The notes under the pieces are model-generated. The model saw only the letters and a program-made list of their open reading frames with translations. It made no database searches and had not been told where the DNA came from. From positions 1 to 48,946 of the forward strand of contig NZ_JAQGLA010000055.1 in NCBI RefSeq assembly GCF_027853915.1: DNA of 48,946 bases, given 5' to 3'. The translations under genes were made by a program, and so were the position numbers. This document shows positions 1 through 7,752 of the stretch, in pieces. Origin of the DNA: Saccharopolyspora oryzae. GTDB lineage: Bacteria; Actinomycetota; Actinomycetes; Mycobacteriales; Pseudonocardiaceae. Position 1 is the stretch's first letter, and every line of letters starts with the position of its first letter.

Positions 1-1
1 C

Positions 2-1525
2 GGGTTGGCGCTGGTCATCTCCGACGGTCGCCCGATCGGCCTGGACGGCTGGCTGACCGAGATCGGCAGCGGTGCCCTGTTCGGCGTGCTCCCCTACCCG
101 GTGCTGGTGATGCTGGTGATCGGGCTGATCACGGCGTTCGTGCTGCGCCGCACCTACGCCGGGCGCGCGATGTACGCGATCGGCGGCAACGACGAGGCCG
201 CGCGGCTGTCCGGCATCAAGGTCACCCGCCAGCGGCTGCTGATCTACGCCATGTCCGGGCTCTTCGCCGCGGTGGCGGGCATCCTGCTCGCGGCGCGGCT
301 GGCTTCGGCGCAGCCCGAGGCGGGCACCGGTTACGAGCTGGACGCGATCGCGGCGGTGGTGATCGGCGGGGCGAGCCTGGCCGGTGGTGTCGGTTCGGCG
401 CTGGGCACCTTCGTCGGCGCGCTGATCCTCGCGGTGCTGCGCAACGGCCTGAACCTGCTCGACGTTTCGGCGTTCTGGCAGCAAGTCGTCATCGGTGCGG
501 TGATCGCCGCGGCGGTGCTGTTCGACACCGCGCGCCAGCGTCGCCGCAGCGGGAAGCGCGGTCCGGGGCTGCTGCGCAGTCCTTCGGTGCGCCGCGCGAC
601 GGCGGCGGTGACCGCGCTGCTGGTGGTGGCCGCGGGCTGGGCGATCTACCAGCGGCAGAACGCCGCCGACGACGGGCGGCTGAAGGTCGCGCTGTCGGTG
701 TCCACTTTGAACAACCCGTTCTTCGTCGACTTGCGCGAAGGCGCGCAGCAGGAGGCCGACCGGCTCGGCGTGGACCTGCGGGTCACCGACGCGTCCGAGG
801 ACGCCTCGCAGCAGGCGAACGCGGTGCAGAACGCGATCGCGCAGAACGTCGACGCGATCGTGGTCAACCCGGTCGACTCCGACGCGGTGGTGCCGTCGGT
901 GCAGGCGGCGAACTCGGCGCAGATCCCGGTGATCGGCGTGGACCGCGCACCCAGCGCAGGCAACGTGGTCACCACCGTCGCCTCCGACAACGTCGCGGGT
1001 GGCCGCCTGGCCGCTCAGCAGCTGGCGGAGCAGGTGGGCTCCGGCCCGATCGCGGTGCTGGAAGGCGAGCCCGGCACGTCCGCGGCGCGGGAGCGCGGCC
1101 AGGGCTTCACCGACGAGATCCGCAACCACCCGGGCATCCAGGTGGTGGCCTCGCAGCCGGCCGACTTCGACCGGACCAAGGCGCTGGACGTGATGCAGAA
1201 CATCGCGCAGGCCCACCCGGAGATCCGCGGCGTCTTCGCGGCCAACGACGAGATGGCGCTGGGCGCGATCAAGGCCCTGGGTGCCCGGGCGGGCACCGAC
1301 GTCAAGGTCGTCGGCTTCGACGGAACCCCGGAGGGCCTGGAGGCGGTCAAGGCAGGCACCGAGAGCGCCGACGTGGCCCAGCAGCCGAAGCTGCTCGGCA
1401 AGGCGGCGGTGGAGCAGGCGGTCCGAGCGGCCCGCACCCACGACCTCGGCCCCGGCCAACCGACCAACATCCCGGTCCAGGTCGTCACCAAGGACACCGT
1501 GGAAGCCTTCCTCCGCGGCCAGTGA
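2..1525 (+). CDS. Ribose-type ABC transporter permease fused to its substrate-binding protein (5' partial)
   Basis: The reading frame is open from the window edge, so the true start lies upstream. The first ~175 residues are the C-terminal half of an RbsC-type sugar permease: several hydrophobic helices plus family signatures such as AGRAMYAIGGNDEAARLSGI and AVVIGGASLAGGVGSALGTF. After a basic linker and one more hydrophobic helix (AAVTALLVVAAGWAIY), the remaining ~290 residues form a complete RbsB-type periplasmic binding fold (LSVSTLNNPFFVDLREGA, AIVVNPVDSDAVVP, GVFAANDEMALGAIKALG, VVGFDGTPEG). The binding protein is thus tethered to the membrane by its own permease. The gene probably takes up ribose or a related sugar with an ATPase encoded upstream, outside the window. 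The sugar is inferred from family only. Confidence 0.88.
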   Translation, partial: GLALVISDGRPIGLDGWLTEIGSGALFGVLPYPVLVMLVIGLITAFVLRRTYAGRAMYAIGGNDEAARLSGIKVTRQRLLIYAMSGLFAAVAGILLAARLASAQPEAGTGYELDAIAAVVIGGASLAGGVGSALGTFVGALILAVLRNGLNLLDVSAFWQQVVIGAVIAAAVLFDTARQRRRSGKRGPGLLRSPSVRRATAAVTALLVVAAGWAIYQRQNAADDGRLKVALSVSTLNNPFFVDLREGAQQEADRLGVDLRVTDASEDASQQANAVQNAIAQNVDAIVVNPVDSDAVVPSVQAANSAQIPVIGVDRAPSAGNVVTTVASDNVAGGRLAAQQLAEQVGSGPIAVLEGEPGTSAARERGQGFTDEIRNHPGIQVVASQPADFDRTKALDVMQNIAQAHPEIRGVFAANDEMALGAIKALGARAGTDVKVVGFDGTPEGLEAVKAGTESADVAQQPKLLGKAAVEQAVRAARTHDLGPGQPTNIPVQVVTKDTVEAFLRGQ

Positions 1526-1532
1526 CCCAACA

Positions 1533-1579
1533 GCGAACGGCCCGTTCACCTCACCAACCGAGGCGAACGGGCCGTTCGC
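1533..1579 (+). terminator. Intrinsic-type terminator after the sugar transporter
   Basis: A perfect 15-bp inverted repeat (GCGAACGGCCCGTTC, 1533-1547, and its complement 1565-1579) with a 17-nt loop starts 7 nt after the stop codon. There is no strong U-tract, as is common in high-GC actinobacteria. Confidence 0.75.
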
Positions 1580-1629
1580 CCATGCTCCCCCCATCCGGGT
1601 ACCGCCCCGGATCCCGGGTTCCCGAGGTC

Positions 1630-1767
1630 CCGCAAATTCAATGGAAATCAGAGGTCCAATTTCCATTGAATTTGCGGAAGTTCTCAGCAGATCGGGGTCA
1701 GGTGTCCACATCCGTCGGCATGTCGGGTCCCGACACGCCGGTGGAGCACAGTTTCAATTGAAACTGC
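1630..1767. repeat. Composite palindromic repeat, copy 1
   Basis: Three palindromes in series. (A) 1631-1648 pairs perfectly with 1659-1676 (18 bp, 10-nt loop). (Mid) 1716-1740 is a 25-nt near-perfect palindrome around GTCGGGTCCCGAC. (B) 1749-1766 is CAGTTTCAATTGAAACTG. The same A-Mid-B order and much of the spacer recur at 10616-10754. It lies between two convergent genes. Confidence 0.85.
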
Positions 1768-1871
1768 AAACTCCACCCGACCAGGGGAACGCCGCGAGGC
1801 GCCCGCGACCAGTGGTCGTCGCAGATCGTCTACGAGTCGGGCCTCATCCGGCCCGGCGCGCCGTGACCGGC

Positions 1872-3179
1872 TCAGTCGAAGTACGCCACCACGTCGAGAG
1901 GCCCTCCGGCGGCGGCGAACTCGGTCTCGACCGCCTGGCGGAGACCAGCGTCCACCAGGTAGTCCACTGTGGTCAGGGCTAGGCCGATGGCTCCGTCGAT
2001 CACCGCGCGGTCTCCGGCTTCCGAGGCTGCTGCGGCGGCGAATTCTTCCGTGTGGAGGGCCAGGTTCGGGTCGCCGAGGCCGATCATCGGGTGGATCGCC
2101 GGGACGCGGTAGCTGATGTTGCCGAGGTCCGTCGAGCCCGTCAGGTACTCCGGGACCACGCCGCGCGGCAACGACGTCCGGCCGCGGCGGGCTTGGTGCG
2201 CGGCCCAGCGCGCGGCCAGCGCGTCGTTGTGCCGGATCGGCAGGTATGCCGGGTTGTTGTCCCAGTTCAGCTCGACGCCGCAACCCGTCATCGACGCCGC
2301 GCCGTGCGCGATGGCCTCGATCCGGGACGCCAGGTCGCGCAGCGATCCGGGCTCGGCGGAACGCACGTAGAACAGCGCCGCCGCGCGGTCCGGCACCACG
2401 TTGGGGCGCTTGCCGCCGTCGGTGATGATGCCGTGCACGCGGTCCGTCGACGGCATGTGCTGTCGCATCGCCGCGACGCCCTGGTAGGTCGCCACCACCG
2501 CGTCGAGGGCGTTGCGCCCCATGAACGGTTGCGCGGCGGCGTGCGCGGCCACGCCGTGGAACACCACCTCGAGCTGGCGGCGCCCGAGGAACGGGTGGGT
2601 GGCGATGTCGTGCGAGAACGGGTGCAGCATCACCACGGCGTCGACGTCGTCGAACAGCCCCGCCCGGGCCAAGTGCTCCTTGCCGCCACCGCCTTCTTCC
2701 GCCGGGGTGCCGAACAGGCTCACCCGTCCCTGCGCCATCGCCGACGCTGCGGCGAGGAACCCGCCCACCGCGGCAGAGCAGATGATGTTGTGCCCGCACC
2801 CGTGCCCGATGCCGGGCAGCGCGTCGTACTCCGCCAGCACCGCGACGTGCGGCCCACCGGTGCCCGCGACCGCGCGCAAAGCGGTGTCCAGCCCACCGAC
2901 GCCAACCTCGACGTCGTACCCGTGGCGCCGCAGCAGCTCAGCGGCCTGCGCGGCGGACCGGTGCTCGGCGAAGGCCTCTTCCGGATACGCGTGCAGATCC
3001 CGGCTCAACCCGACGAGTTCGTCCGCATGGCCGTCCACCCACGCCTCGACCTCGGAGCACAGCTCCGCGCCGGCCCCGGCGTGCTCGGAGCGGATCGGCT
3101 CAGCGGCGGCCACGGCCCGCTCGGTGGCGGCGGATACGGCGCGGAGGTAGGAGTCGTCCGGCTGCACAGGCTTCGTCAC
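1872..3179 (-). CDS. M20D-family amidohydrolase (ACY1L2/PM20D2 or AbgB type)
   Basis: A 435-residue zinc metallohydrolase starting at a GTG. The family fingerprint AEYDALPGIGHGCGHN (residues 117-131) supplies metal-binding residues, and FGTPAEEGGGGK (154-165) carries the catalytic Glu pair. The AEYDALP...GHGCGHN form is typical of the ACY1L2 subgroup and of AbgB-like aminobenzoyl-glutamate hydrolases, which cleave N-acyl or peptide-like amide bonds in the cytoplasm. There is no signal peptide. It is convergent with the sugar transporter and next to a membrane protein read in the same direction, with no pathway partner nearby. It differs in subgroup from the two shorter amidohydrolases at 20.5 and 24.2 kb. 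The substrate cannot be told from sequence. Confidence 0.85.
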   Translation of the reverse strand: MTKPVQPDDSYLRAVSAATERAVAAAEPIRSEHAGAGAELCSEVEAWVDGHADELVGLSRDLHAYPEEAFAEHRSAAQAAELLRRHGYDVEVGVGGLDTALRAVAGTGGPHVAVLAEYDALPGIGHGCGHNIICSAAVGGFLAAASAMAQGRVSLFGTPAEEGGGGKEHLARAGLFDDVDAVVMLHPFSHDIATHPFLGRRQLEVVFHGVAAHAAAQPFMGRNALDAVVATYQGVAAMRQHMPSTDRVHGIITDGGKRPNVVPDRAAALFYVRSAEPGSLRDLASRIEAIAHGAASMTGCGVELNWDNNPAYLPIRHNDALAARWAAHQARRGRTSLPRGVVPEYLTGSTDLGNISYRVPAIHPMIGLGDPNLALHTEEFAAAAASEAGDRAVIDGAIGLALTTVDYLVDAGLRQAVETEFAAAGGPLDVVAYFD

Positions 3180-3232
3180 ACCCCGACTCTAAAGCCTGCT
3201 CGCTCCCCCACCCCGCATCGAAATGCCTGGGC

Positions 3233-3991
3233 TCAGCGCCGAGCCCCGGTTCGGGCGGGGTCGAGGACCTGGTGGGCCAGGAGGGTTCCGCCGACCACCG
3301 CCGACGGGATCACCACCAGCTGCAGCACCGGGATCAGGCACAGCAGGTACGTCGGCAGGCCGAAGCCGAACACCGCCGCCCGGTGCTTGCGCAGTTCCCG
3401 GCGCCGGTCGGCGAGCTTCAGGCCGCGCCGGGCGAAGACCAGGCCGACCATCTCCACCGCGACCAGCCACGCCCCGAACAGCGCGCCGAGCACCAGCGCC
3501 GCGATCTGCCCGGCCACCGGGATGAACCCGATCGCGAACAGCACGATCGCCCCGACCAGCGCGATCAGCACCAGCTTCACCGAGTCCTGCACCCCGCGCC
3601 CGATCTGCCGCAGCGCGCCCGCGCCGTCGTCGGAGGTGTCGAGCCCGAGCTCCTCCTCCGCCTTCTCGGCGATGTGCTCGTAGAACGGTCCGCCGACGAG
3701 CAGCGTGATCGCGATGAACGACACCGAGGCCAGCAGCGCAGCCGAACCGACCAGCGCGATCCCCACCAGGATCCGCAGCGCTCGGCGTCCGACATCGCCC
3801 CAGCCGTCGGCGAACGGGGTCATCCAGCTGACCAGGTCACCGCTGGAGTAGATGAGCGCGCCGAGGCAGCCGAGCAGCAGCGCGGCGCTGATCAGCGCGG
3901 GCAGCGCTCCGAGGACCAGCAGCTTCGGTCGGCGCGCGATGATGCCGAATCCGGTGCCCAAGGCGCGGGATCCGGCGAGGAACGAACTCAT
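3233..3991 (-). CDS. EI24 domain-containing integral membrane protein
   Basis: 252 residues with long hydrophobic segments at roughly 24-50, 70-105, 135-175 and 215-240. The family-typical amphipathic start (SRALGTGFGIIARRPKLL) and the segment ITLLVGGPFYEHIAEKAEE match the EI24/CysZ-like family. In enterobacteria, CysZ is linked to sulfate entry; actinobacterial members are usually only called EI24 proteins and their role is unknown. The ATG start is preceded by GGAGACACGCCCTG, a usable but distant ribosome site. No sulfur gene adjoins it, so a sulfate role is not claimed. Confidence 0.82.
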   Translation of the reverse strand: MSSFLAGSRALGTGFGIIARRPKLLVLGALPALISAALLLGCLGALIYSSGDLVSWMTPFADGWGDVGRRALRILVGIALVGSAALLASVSFIAITLLVGGPFYEHIAEKAEEELGLDTSDDGAGALRQIGRGVQDSVKLVLIALVGAIVLFAIGFIPVAGQIAALVLGALFGAWLVAVEMVGLVFARRGLKLADRRRELRKHRAAVFGFGLPTYLLCLIPVLQLVVIPSAVVGGTLLAHQVLDPARTGARR

Positions 3992-4069
3992 CAGGGCGTG
4001 TCTCCAGTACGGCGTTGATCGACGGCCACCGTACCGGCAGCGGAGGACGCCCCGGAGCGGATCGGGCGA

Positions 4070-4279
4070 TCAGCGCACCACGCGATGGCGCTTGTGCCGC
4101 GTGGACTTGGGCGTGCGGGCGCCGAACGGCCCCGGATTCCGCCGGTCGGGCCGGTGGTTGGCGTGCAGCTCCACCAGCAGGACGTCGGGGTTCTCCCCGG
4201 CGTAGCTGCGCCAGAGCATCCGCAGCAACTCGTCCTCGGTGAGCACCCAGCGGCGGTCGAAAACGTCATCGTCACTCAT
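4070..4279 (-). CDS. Small conserved-looking hypothetical protein
   Basis: 69 residues when started at the ATG at 4279 (MSDDDVFDRRWVLTEDELL); an in-frame GTG farther upstream is less likely. The N-terminal two thirds is acidic and helical (WVLTEDELLRMLWRSYAGEN), followed by DVLLVELHANH and a very basic tail (TPKSTRHKRHRVVR). I do not recognise the family. It is divergent from the iron-binding lipoprotein gene, so the iron box at 4394 could affect both. The strongly GC-biased third codon positions support it being real. Confidence 0.6.
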   Translation of the reverse strand: MSDDDVFDRRWVLTEDELLRMLWRSYAGENPDVLLVELHANHRPDRRNPGPFGARTPKSTRHKRHRVVR

Positions 4280-4393
4280 CGCGACTCCAACGCCAGTTGT
4301 TTGCGCGCAGAACGTGCGTTCGCTCCCCGCCAACGATACGCCTCCGCGACACCCGGGTGATCCGGTTCACCAACGGATCACCCGCAAGCCGAG

Positions 4394-4412
4394 TTAGGTT
4401 AGCCTTCCTTAC
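4394..4412. promoter_or_regulatory. DtxR/IdeR-type iron box
   Basis: TTAGGTTAGCCTTCCTTAC matches 15 of 19 positions of the consensus TTAGGTTAGSCTAACCTAA. It lies 32 bp before the ATG of the iron-siderophore lipoprotein, where Fe-bound DtxR/IdeR/DmdR repressors bind in actinobacteria. Confidence 0.8.
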
Positions 4413-4443
4413 AACGAAATGTCGGACTACGAAGGACGCGGAG

Positions 4444-5466
4444 ATGACTCCTCCCCCAGCTCTTGCCAGCAGCAGGTTCGGCCGCCGGGGCTTCCTGATC
4501 GGCGCGACCGGCGTGCTCGCCGCCGCCGGGCTGGCGGCCTGCGGCACCAGCGGCGCCCCGGGTGAGGGCGACGCCCCGCAGGGCGGACCGGGCTTCCCGA
4601 CCAGCATCCCGAACCGGTACGGGACCGCGGAGATCAAGGCCGCCCCGCAGCGCGTCGTCAGCCTCGGCATCACCGACCACGACGTGCTGCTGCCGCTGGG
4701 CGTCATCCCGGCAGGGCTGACCCAGTGGGGCCCGTGGGCCAGCGGCGTCGGCCCGTGGGTGGAGCCGATGCTGCGCGGCGAGAAGCCGAAGATCTTCGGC
4801 AGCGAGGTCGACGCGGAGGGCGTCATCGCACTGGCCCCCGACGTCATGCTCGCGCTGCAGAGCGCGCTGACCCAGGAGCAGTACAACCGCCTGACCAGCT
4901 TCAACCCGGTGGTGGCGCAGCCGCCGAACTCGATCGACTACGGGGTGAACTGGCGGGTGCAGGCCGAGACGATCGGCCAGGCGCTGGGCAAGCAGGCGGA
5001 GGTCGCCAAGCTCGTCGCCGACACCCAGGCGCGCATCGACCAGACCCGCGACGCGAACAAGCTGCTCCAGGGCAAGACGCACGTCACCGTCCGCACCGAC
5101 TCGGCGGGCACCTACGCGGCCTACACCAAGCAGGACGCCCGGACCGCACTGCTGGAGCAGCTGGGCCTGCGGTTGTCCCCGGCCATCGAAGGCCTGGACA
5201 GCGGCGGCAAGTTCAACGTCAAGATCAGCAAGGAGCAGGTCTCGCTGCTGGACGCCGACGTCGTCATCGTCACCACGGCGAAGGCCACCGACGTGGACGC
5301 GGTCCGAAACGACCCGCTGCTGAACAACCTCCCGGCGGCCAAGCGCGGCGCACTGGTCCTGCTCGACGACTACGACCTGACCATGGCCCTCGGCTCGGCC
5401 ACGGTCTCGAGCATCCCGTTCGCACTGGACCACCTCACGCCGAAGCTCGTCGATGCGCTGAGCTGA
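4444..5466 (+). CDS. Iron-siderophore ABC transporter substrate-binding lipoprotein
   Basis: 340 residues from the ATG at 4444, preceded by GAAGGACGCGGAG; the longer open frame upstream runs through the iron box and is rejected. The N-terminus has a twin-arginine-like RRGF (14-17), a hydrophobic stretch and the lipobox LAAC (lipidated Cys33). The rest is a class III periplasmic binding fold (Peripla_BP_2): PQRVVSLGITDHDVLLPLGV, a long connecting helix near 180-200, and LLDADVVIVTTA. It should capture a ferric siderophore at the outer face of the membrane. No permease or ATPase is adjacent, so it probably feeds a transporter elsewhere. Iron repression is inferred from the upstream box. Confidence 0.9.
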   Translation: MTPPPALASSRFGRRGFLIGATGVLAAAGLAACGTSGAPGEGDAPQGGPGFPTSIPNRYGTAEIKAAPQRVVSLGITDHDVLLPLGVIPAGLTQWGPWASGVGPWVEPMLRGEKPKIFGSEVDAEGVIALAPDVMLALQSALTQEQYNRLTSFNPVVAQPPNSIDYGVNWRVQAETIGQALGKQAEVAKLVADTQARIDQTRDANKLLQGKTHVTVRTDSAGTYAAYTKQDARTALLEQLGLRLSPAIEGLDSGGKFNVKISKEQVSLLDADVVIVTTAKATDVDAVRNDPLLNNLPAAKRGALVLLDDYDLTMALGSATVSSIPFALDHLTPKLVDALS

Positions 5467-5527
5467 CCCGCGAGTCCCGGGGCACCGGCTTGCACCGGGG
5501 GGCTTGCAGCAGCAACGATGCTGTGCT

Positions 5528-6022
5528 GTGACCCGCAAGTCCCAGGAGCAGGACAGCTCCGACGCGAAATCGCCCGTGCCCGTGGACGAGTTGTCCAAGC
5601 AGATCATCGAGCAGTTGCAGGAGGACGGCCGGCGGTCCTACGCCGCGATCGGCAAGGCCGTCGGCCTGTCCGAGGCCGCGGTGCGACAGCGCGTGCAACG
5701 GCTGCTGGACTCCGGGATGGTGCAGATCGTCGGGGTCACCGATCCGCTGCAGCTGGGCTTCCTGCGCCAGGCGATGATCGGCGTGAACGTCTCCGGCGAC
5801 GCCCAGCTGGTCGCCGACGCGCTCGCGGAGATCCCGGAGATCGAGTACGTGGTGCTCACCGCCGGGTCGTTCGACCTGCTCGTCGAGGTGGTCTGCCGGG
5901 ACGACGAGCAGCTGCTGGAAGTGATCAACCGGCGGATCCGCAGCCTGGACGCGGTGACCGGCACCGAGACCTTCGTCTACCTCAAGCTGCGCAAGCAGAC
6001 CTACGCCTGGGGCACCCGCTAG
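5528..6022 (+). CDS. Lrp/AsnC family transcriptional regulator of the amine-catabolic cluster
   Basis: 164 residues from GTG 5528 (VTRKSQEQ); an upstream TTG at 5504 is also possible. The HTH (IIEQLQEDGRRSYAAIGKAVG, then LSEAAVRQRVQRLLDSG) is followed by an AsnC/RAM effector domain (VVLTAGSFDLLVEVVCRDDEQ). The ending YLKLRKQTYAWGTR is familiar from actinobacterial Lrp proteins found beside aminobutyraldehyde dehydrogenase and class III aminotransferase genes, as here. It is convergent with the dehydrogenase and is the likely regulator of the flanking cluster, perhaps through the shared motifs at 7626 and 9150. The effector (amine, GABA or a derivative) is not known. Confidence 0.85.
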   Translation: MTRKSQEQDSSDAKSPVPVDELSKQIIEQLQEDGRRSYAAIGKAVGLSEAAVRQRVQRLLDSGMVQIVGVTDPLQLGFLRQAMIGVNVSGDAQLVADALAEIPEIEYVVLTAGSFDLLVEVVCRDDEQLLEVINRRIRSLDAVTGTETFVYLKLRKQTYAWGTR

Positions 6023-6067
6023 AACGCTGAGCGCCCGTTCTTGATCCTGAGTTCTGGTCTTTGTCTT

Positions 6068-6089
6068 TGATGCGCCGCCAGGCGCATCA
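6068..6089. terminator. Hairpin between convergent lrp and aldehyde dehydrogenase genes
   Basis: TGATGCGCC (6068-6076) pairs with GGCGCATCA (6081-6089), a 9-bp stem with a 4-nt loop, between two convergent stop codons. It could serve both strands; there is no clear U-tract. Confidence 0.5.
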
Positions 6090-6141
6090 CCCACCCTCGC
6101 CACTCGCACTGCCACGCAGGACGAGTGCTTCAGGCAGGTTT

Positions 6142-7572
6142 TCAGCCCAGGCTGGACATCACGTGCTTGATGCGGGTGTAGTCCTCCAGGCCGTACATCG
6201 ACAGGTCCTTGCCGTAGCCGGAGTGCTTGAACCCGCCGTGCGGCATCTCCGCGACCAGTGGGATGTGGGTGTTGAGCCACACCGTGCCGAAGTCCAGCTC
6301 CGCGCTCGCGCGCATCGCCCGCTGGTGGTCGGCGGTCCACACCGACGAGGCCAGGCCGTAGCGGACCCCGTTGGCCTTGGCGTAGGCGTCGTCCTCGTCG
6401 CTGAAGCGCTGCACCGTGAGCACCGGGCCGAAGATCTCGTTCTGCACGATGTCGTCGTCCTGGCGCAGGCCGGAAACCACCGTCGGAGCGTAGAAGTAGC
6501 CGCGTTCCCCGACCCGGTGTCCACCACAGTGGACGGTCGCGTGCTCGGGCAGCTGATCGATGAAGCCGGCAACCTTCTCCAGCTGCGTGGCGCTGTTGAG
6601 CGGACCGTAGAGCACGTCGGTGTCGCTGGGCGGGCCGGTCCGGGTGTTGCGCGCCTGTTCGACCAGCGCCGCGACGAACTCGTCGTGCACCCCCTCCTGC
6701 ACCAGCACTCGGGTCGCCGCCGTGCAGTCCTGCCCCGCGTTGAAGAACCCCGCGGCGGCAATGCCCTCTGCCGCCGCAGCGACGTCAGCGTCGTCGAAGA
6801 CCAGGACCGGCGCCTTGCCGCCGAGTTCCAGGTGCACGCGCTTGACGTCCCGCGCCGCCGACCCCGCCACCTCGATCCCGGCGCGCACCGAGCCGGTGAT
6901 CGAAGCCATCTGCGGCACCGGGTGTTCGACGAGGCAGCGCCCGGTGTCGCGATCCCCGGTGACCACGTTGAACACCCCGGCGGGCAAGTGCTCAGCAGCG
7001 ATCTCGGCCAGCAGCACCGTGCTCGCCGGAGTCGTCTCGGACGGCTTGAGCACCACGGTGTTGCCCGCGGCGAGCGCGGGCGCGATCTTCCAGATCGCCA
7101 TCAGCAGCGGGTAGTTCCACGGCGTCACCTGGGCGCAGACGCCGATCGGCTCGCGGCGGATCATCGAGGTGTGGCCCGCCATGTACTCGCCCGCGGCGCG
7201 GCCTTCCAGCACCCGCGCCGCACCGGCGAAGAACCGCAGGTGGTCCAGCACCATGGTCATCTCTTCGCTGTGGGTGAGCTCGACCGGTTTGCCGGTGTTC
7301 TCGCACTCCACGCGCACCACCTCGGCCGCGCGGGCTTCGACAGCGTCGGCGATGCGCAGCAGCGCCGTCTGCCGCTGCGCCGGGGTGGTGCGCCGCCAGC
7401 CGCGGAACGCCTTGCCCGCAGCGACCATCGCATTGTCCACATCGGACTTTCCGGAGAGCGCCTGGGCGGCGTAGACCTCCCCGGTGGCCGGGTCGATGAC
7501 GTCCAGGGTCCGCCCGTCGACCGCAGGCACGCGACGGTCGTCGATGAAGTTGTCGAACACTTGCCGGCCCAC
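6142..7572 (-). CDS. Gamma-aminobutyraldehyde dehydrogenase (PatD-like)
   Basis: 476 residues, full length for the NAD(P)-dependent aldehyde dehydrogenase superfamily. Visible landmarks are PWN (151-153), the cofactor loop ITGS (225-228), the general-base Glu249 in LELGGK, and the nucleophile Cys283 in NAGQDCTAATR. The AGQDCTA form of the active site is typical of aminobutyraldehyde dehydrogenases, which oxidise 4-aminobutanal from putrescine to GABA. It is divergent from the APC permease; with the aminotransferase at 9.2 kb and the Lrp regulator at 5.5 kb it forms a putrescine/GABA-type catabolic set. The exact substrate (aminobutanal, aminopropanal or betaine aldehyde) is inferred from motif and context. 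Confidence 0.88.
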   Translation of the reverse strand: MGRQVFDNFIDDRRVPAVDGRTLDVIDPATGEVYAAQALSGKSDVDNAMVAAGKAFRGWRRTTPAQRQTALLRIADAVEARAAEVVRVECENTGKPVELTHSEEMTMVLDHLRFFAGAARVLEGRAAGEYMAGHTSMIRREPIGVCAQVTPWNYPLLMAIWKIAPALAAGNTVVLKPSETTPASTVLLAEIAAEHLPAGVFNVVTGDRDTGRCLVEHPVPQMASITGSVRAGIEVAGSAARDVKRVHLELGGKAPVLVFDDADVAAAAEGIAAAGFFNAGQDCTAATRVLVQEGVHDEFVAALVEQARNTRTGPPSDTDVLYGPLNSATQLEKVAGFIDQLPEHATVHCGGHRVGERGYFYAPTVVSGLRQDDDIVQNEIFGPVLTVQRFSDEDDAYAKANGVRYGLASSVWTADHQRAMRASAELDFGTVWLNTHIPLVAEMPHGGFKHSGYGKDLSMYGLEDYTRIKHVMSSLG

Positions 7573-7600
7573 ACGACACCTCTTTCAGCGTTGCACTACT

Positions 7601-7642
7601 GATTCAGTTGCGAACATGTTGACTGACAACGCTTTCAATCGC
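7601..7642. promoter_or_regulatory. Putative Lrp-type operator between dehydrogenase and permease genes
   Basis: The 180-bp divergent region contains GATTCAGTTGC, the inverted pair GTTG-N5-CAAC (7618-7630) and ACAACGCTTTCAATCGC (7626-7642). The last matches ACAACGTTTTCAGTTGC at 9150-9166, before the aminotransferase, at 14 of 17 positions. A shared regulator, most simply the Lrp at 5.5 kb, is inferred. Confidence 0.5.
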
Positions 7643-7752
7643 AATAGGCCGCAATAGATGCTCTTTTCGTTGCCAATCTCTTGACGCTGCACAGGCGGCC
7701 ACTTTCAATGGGACGCCACGCCCCGGATCCCCTCTCCCCCAACGAGGCCCTC

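Noticed and set aside
1533..1579. An attachment site or small CRISPR-like repeat near 1530-1770
   Set aside because: The elements are inverted, not regularly spaced direct repeats, and no integrase or cas gene is present.
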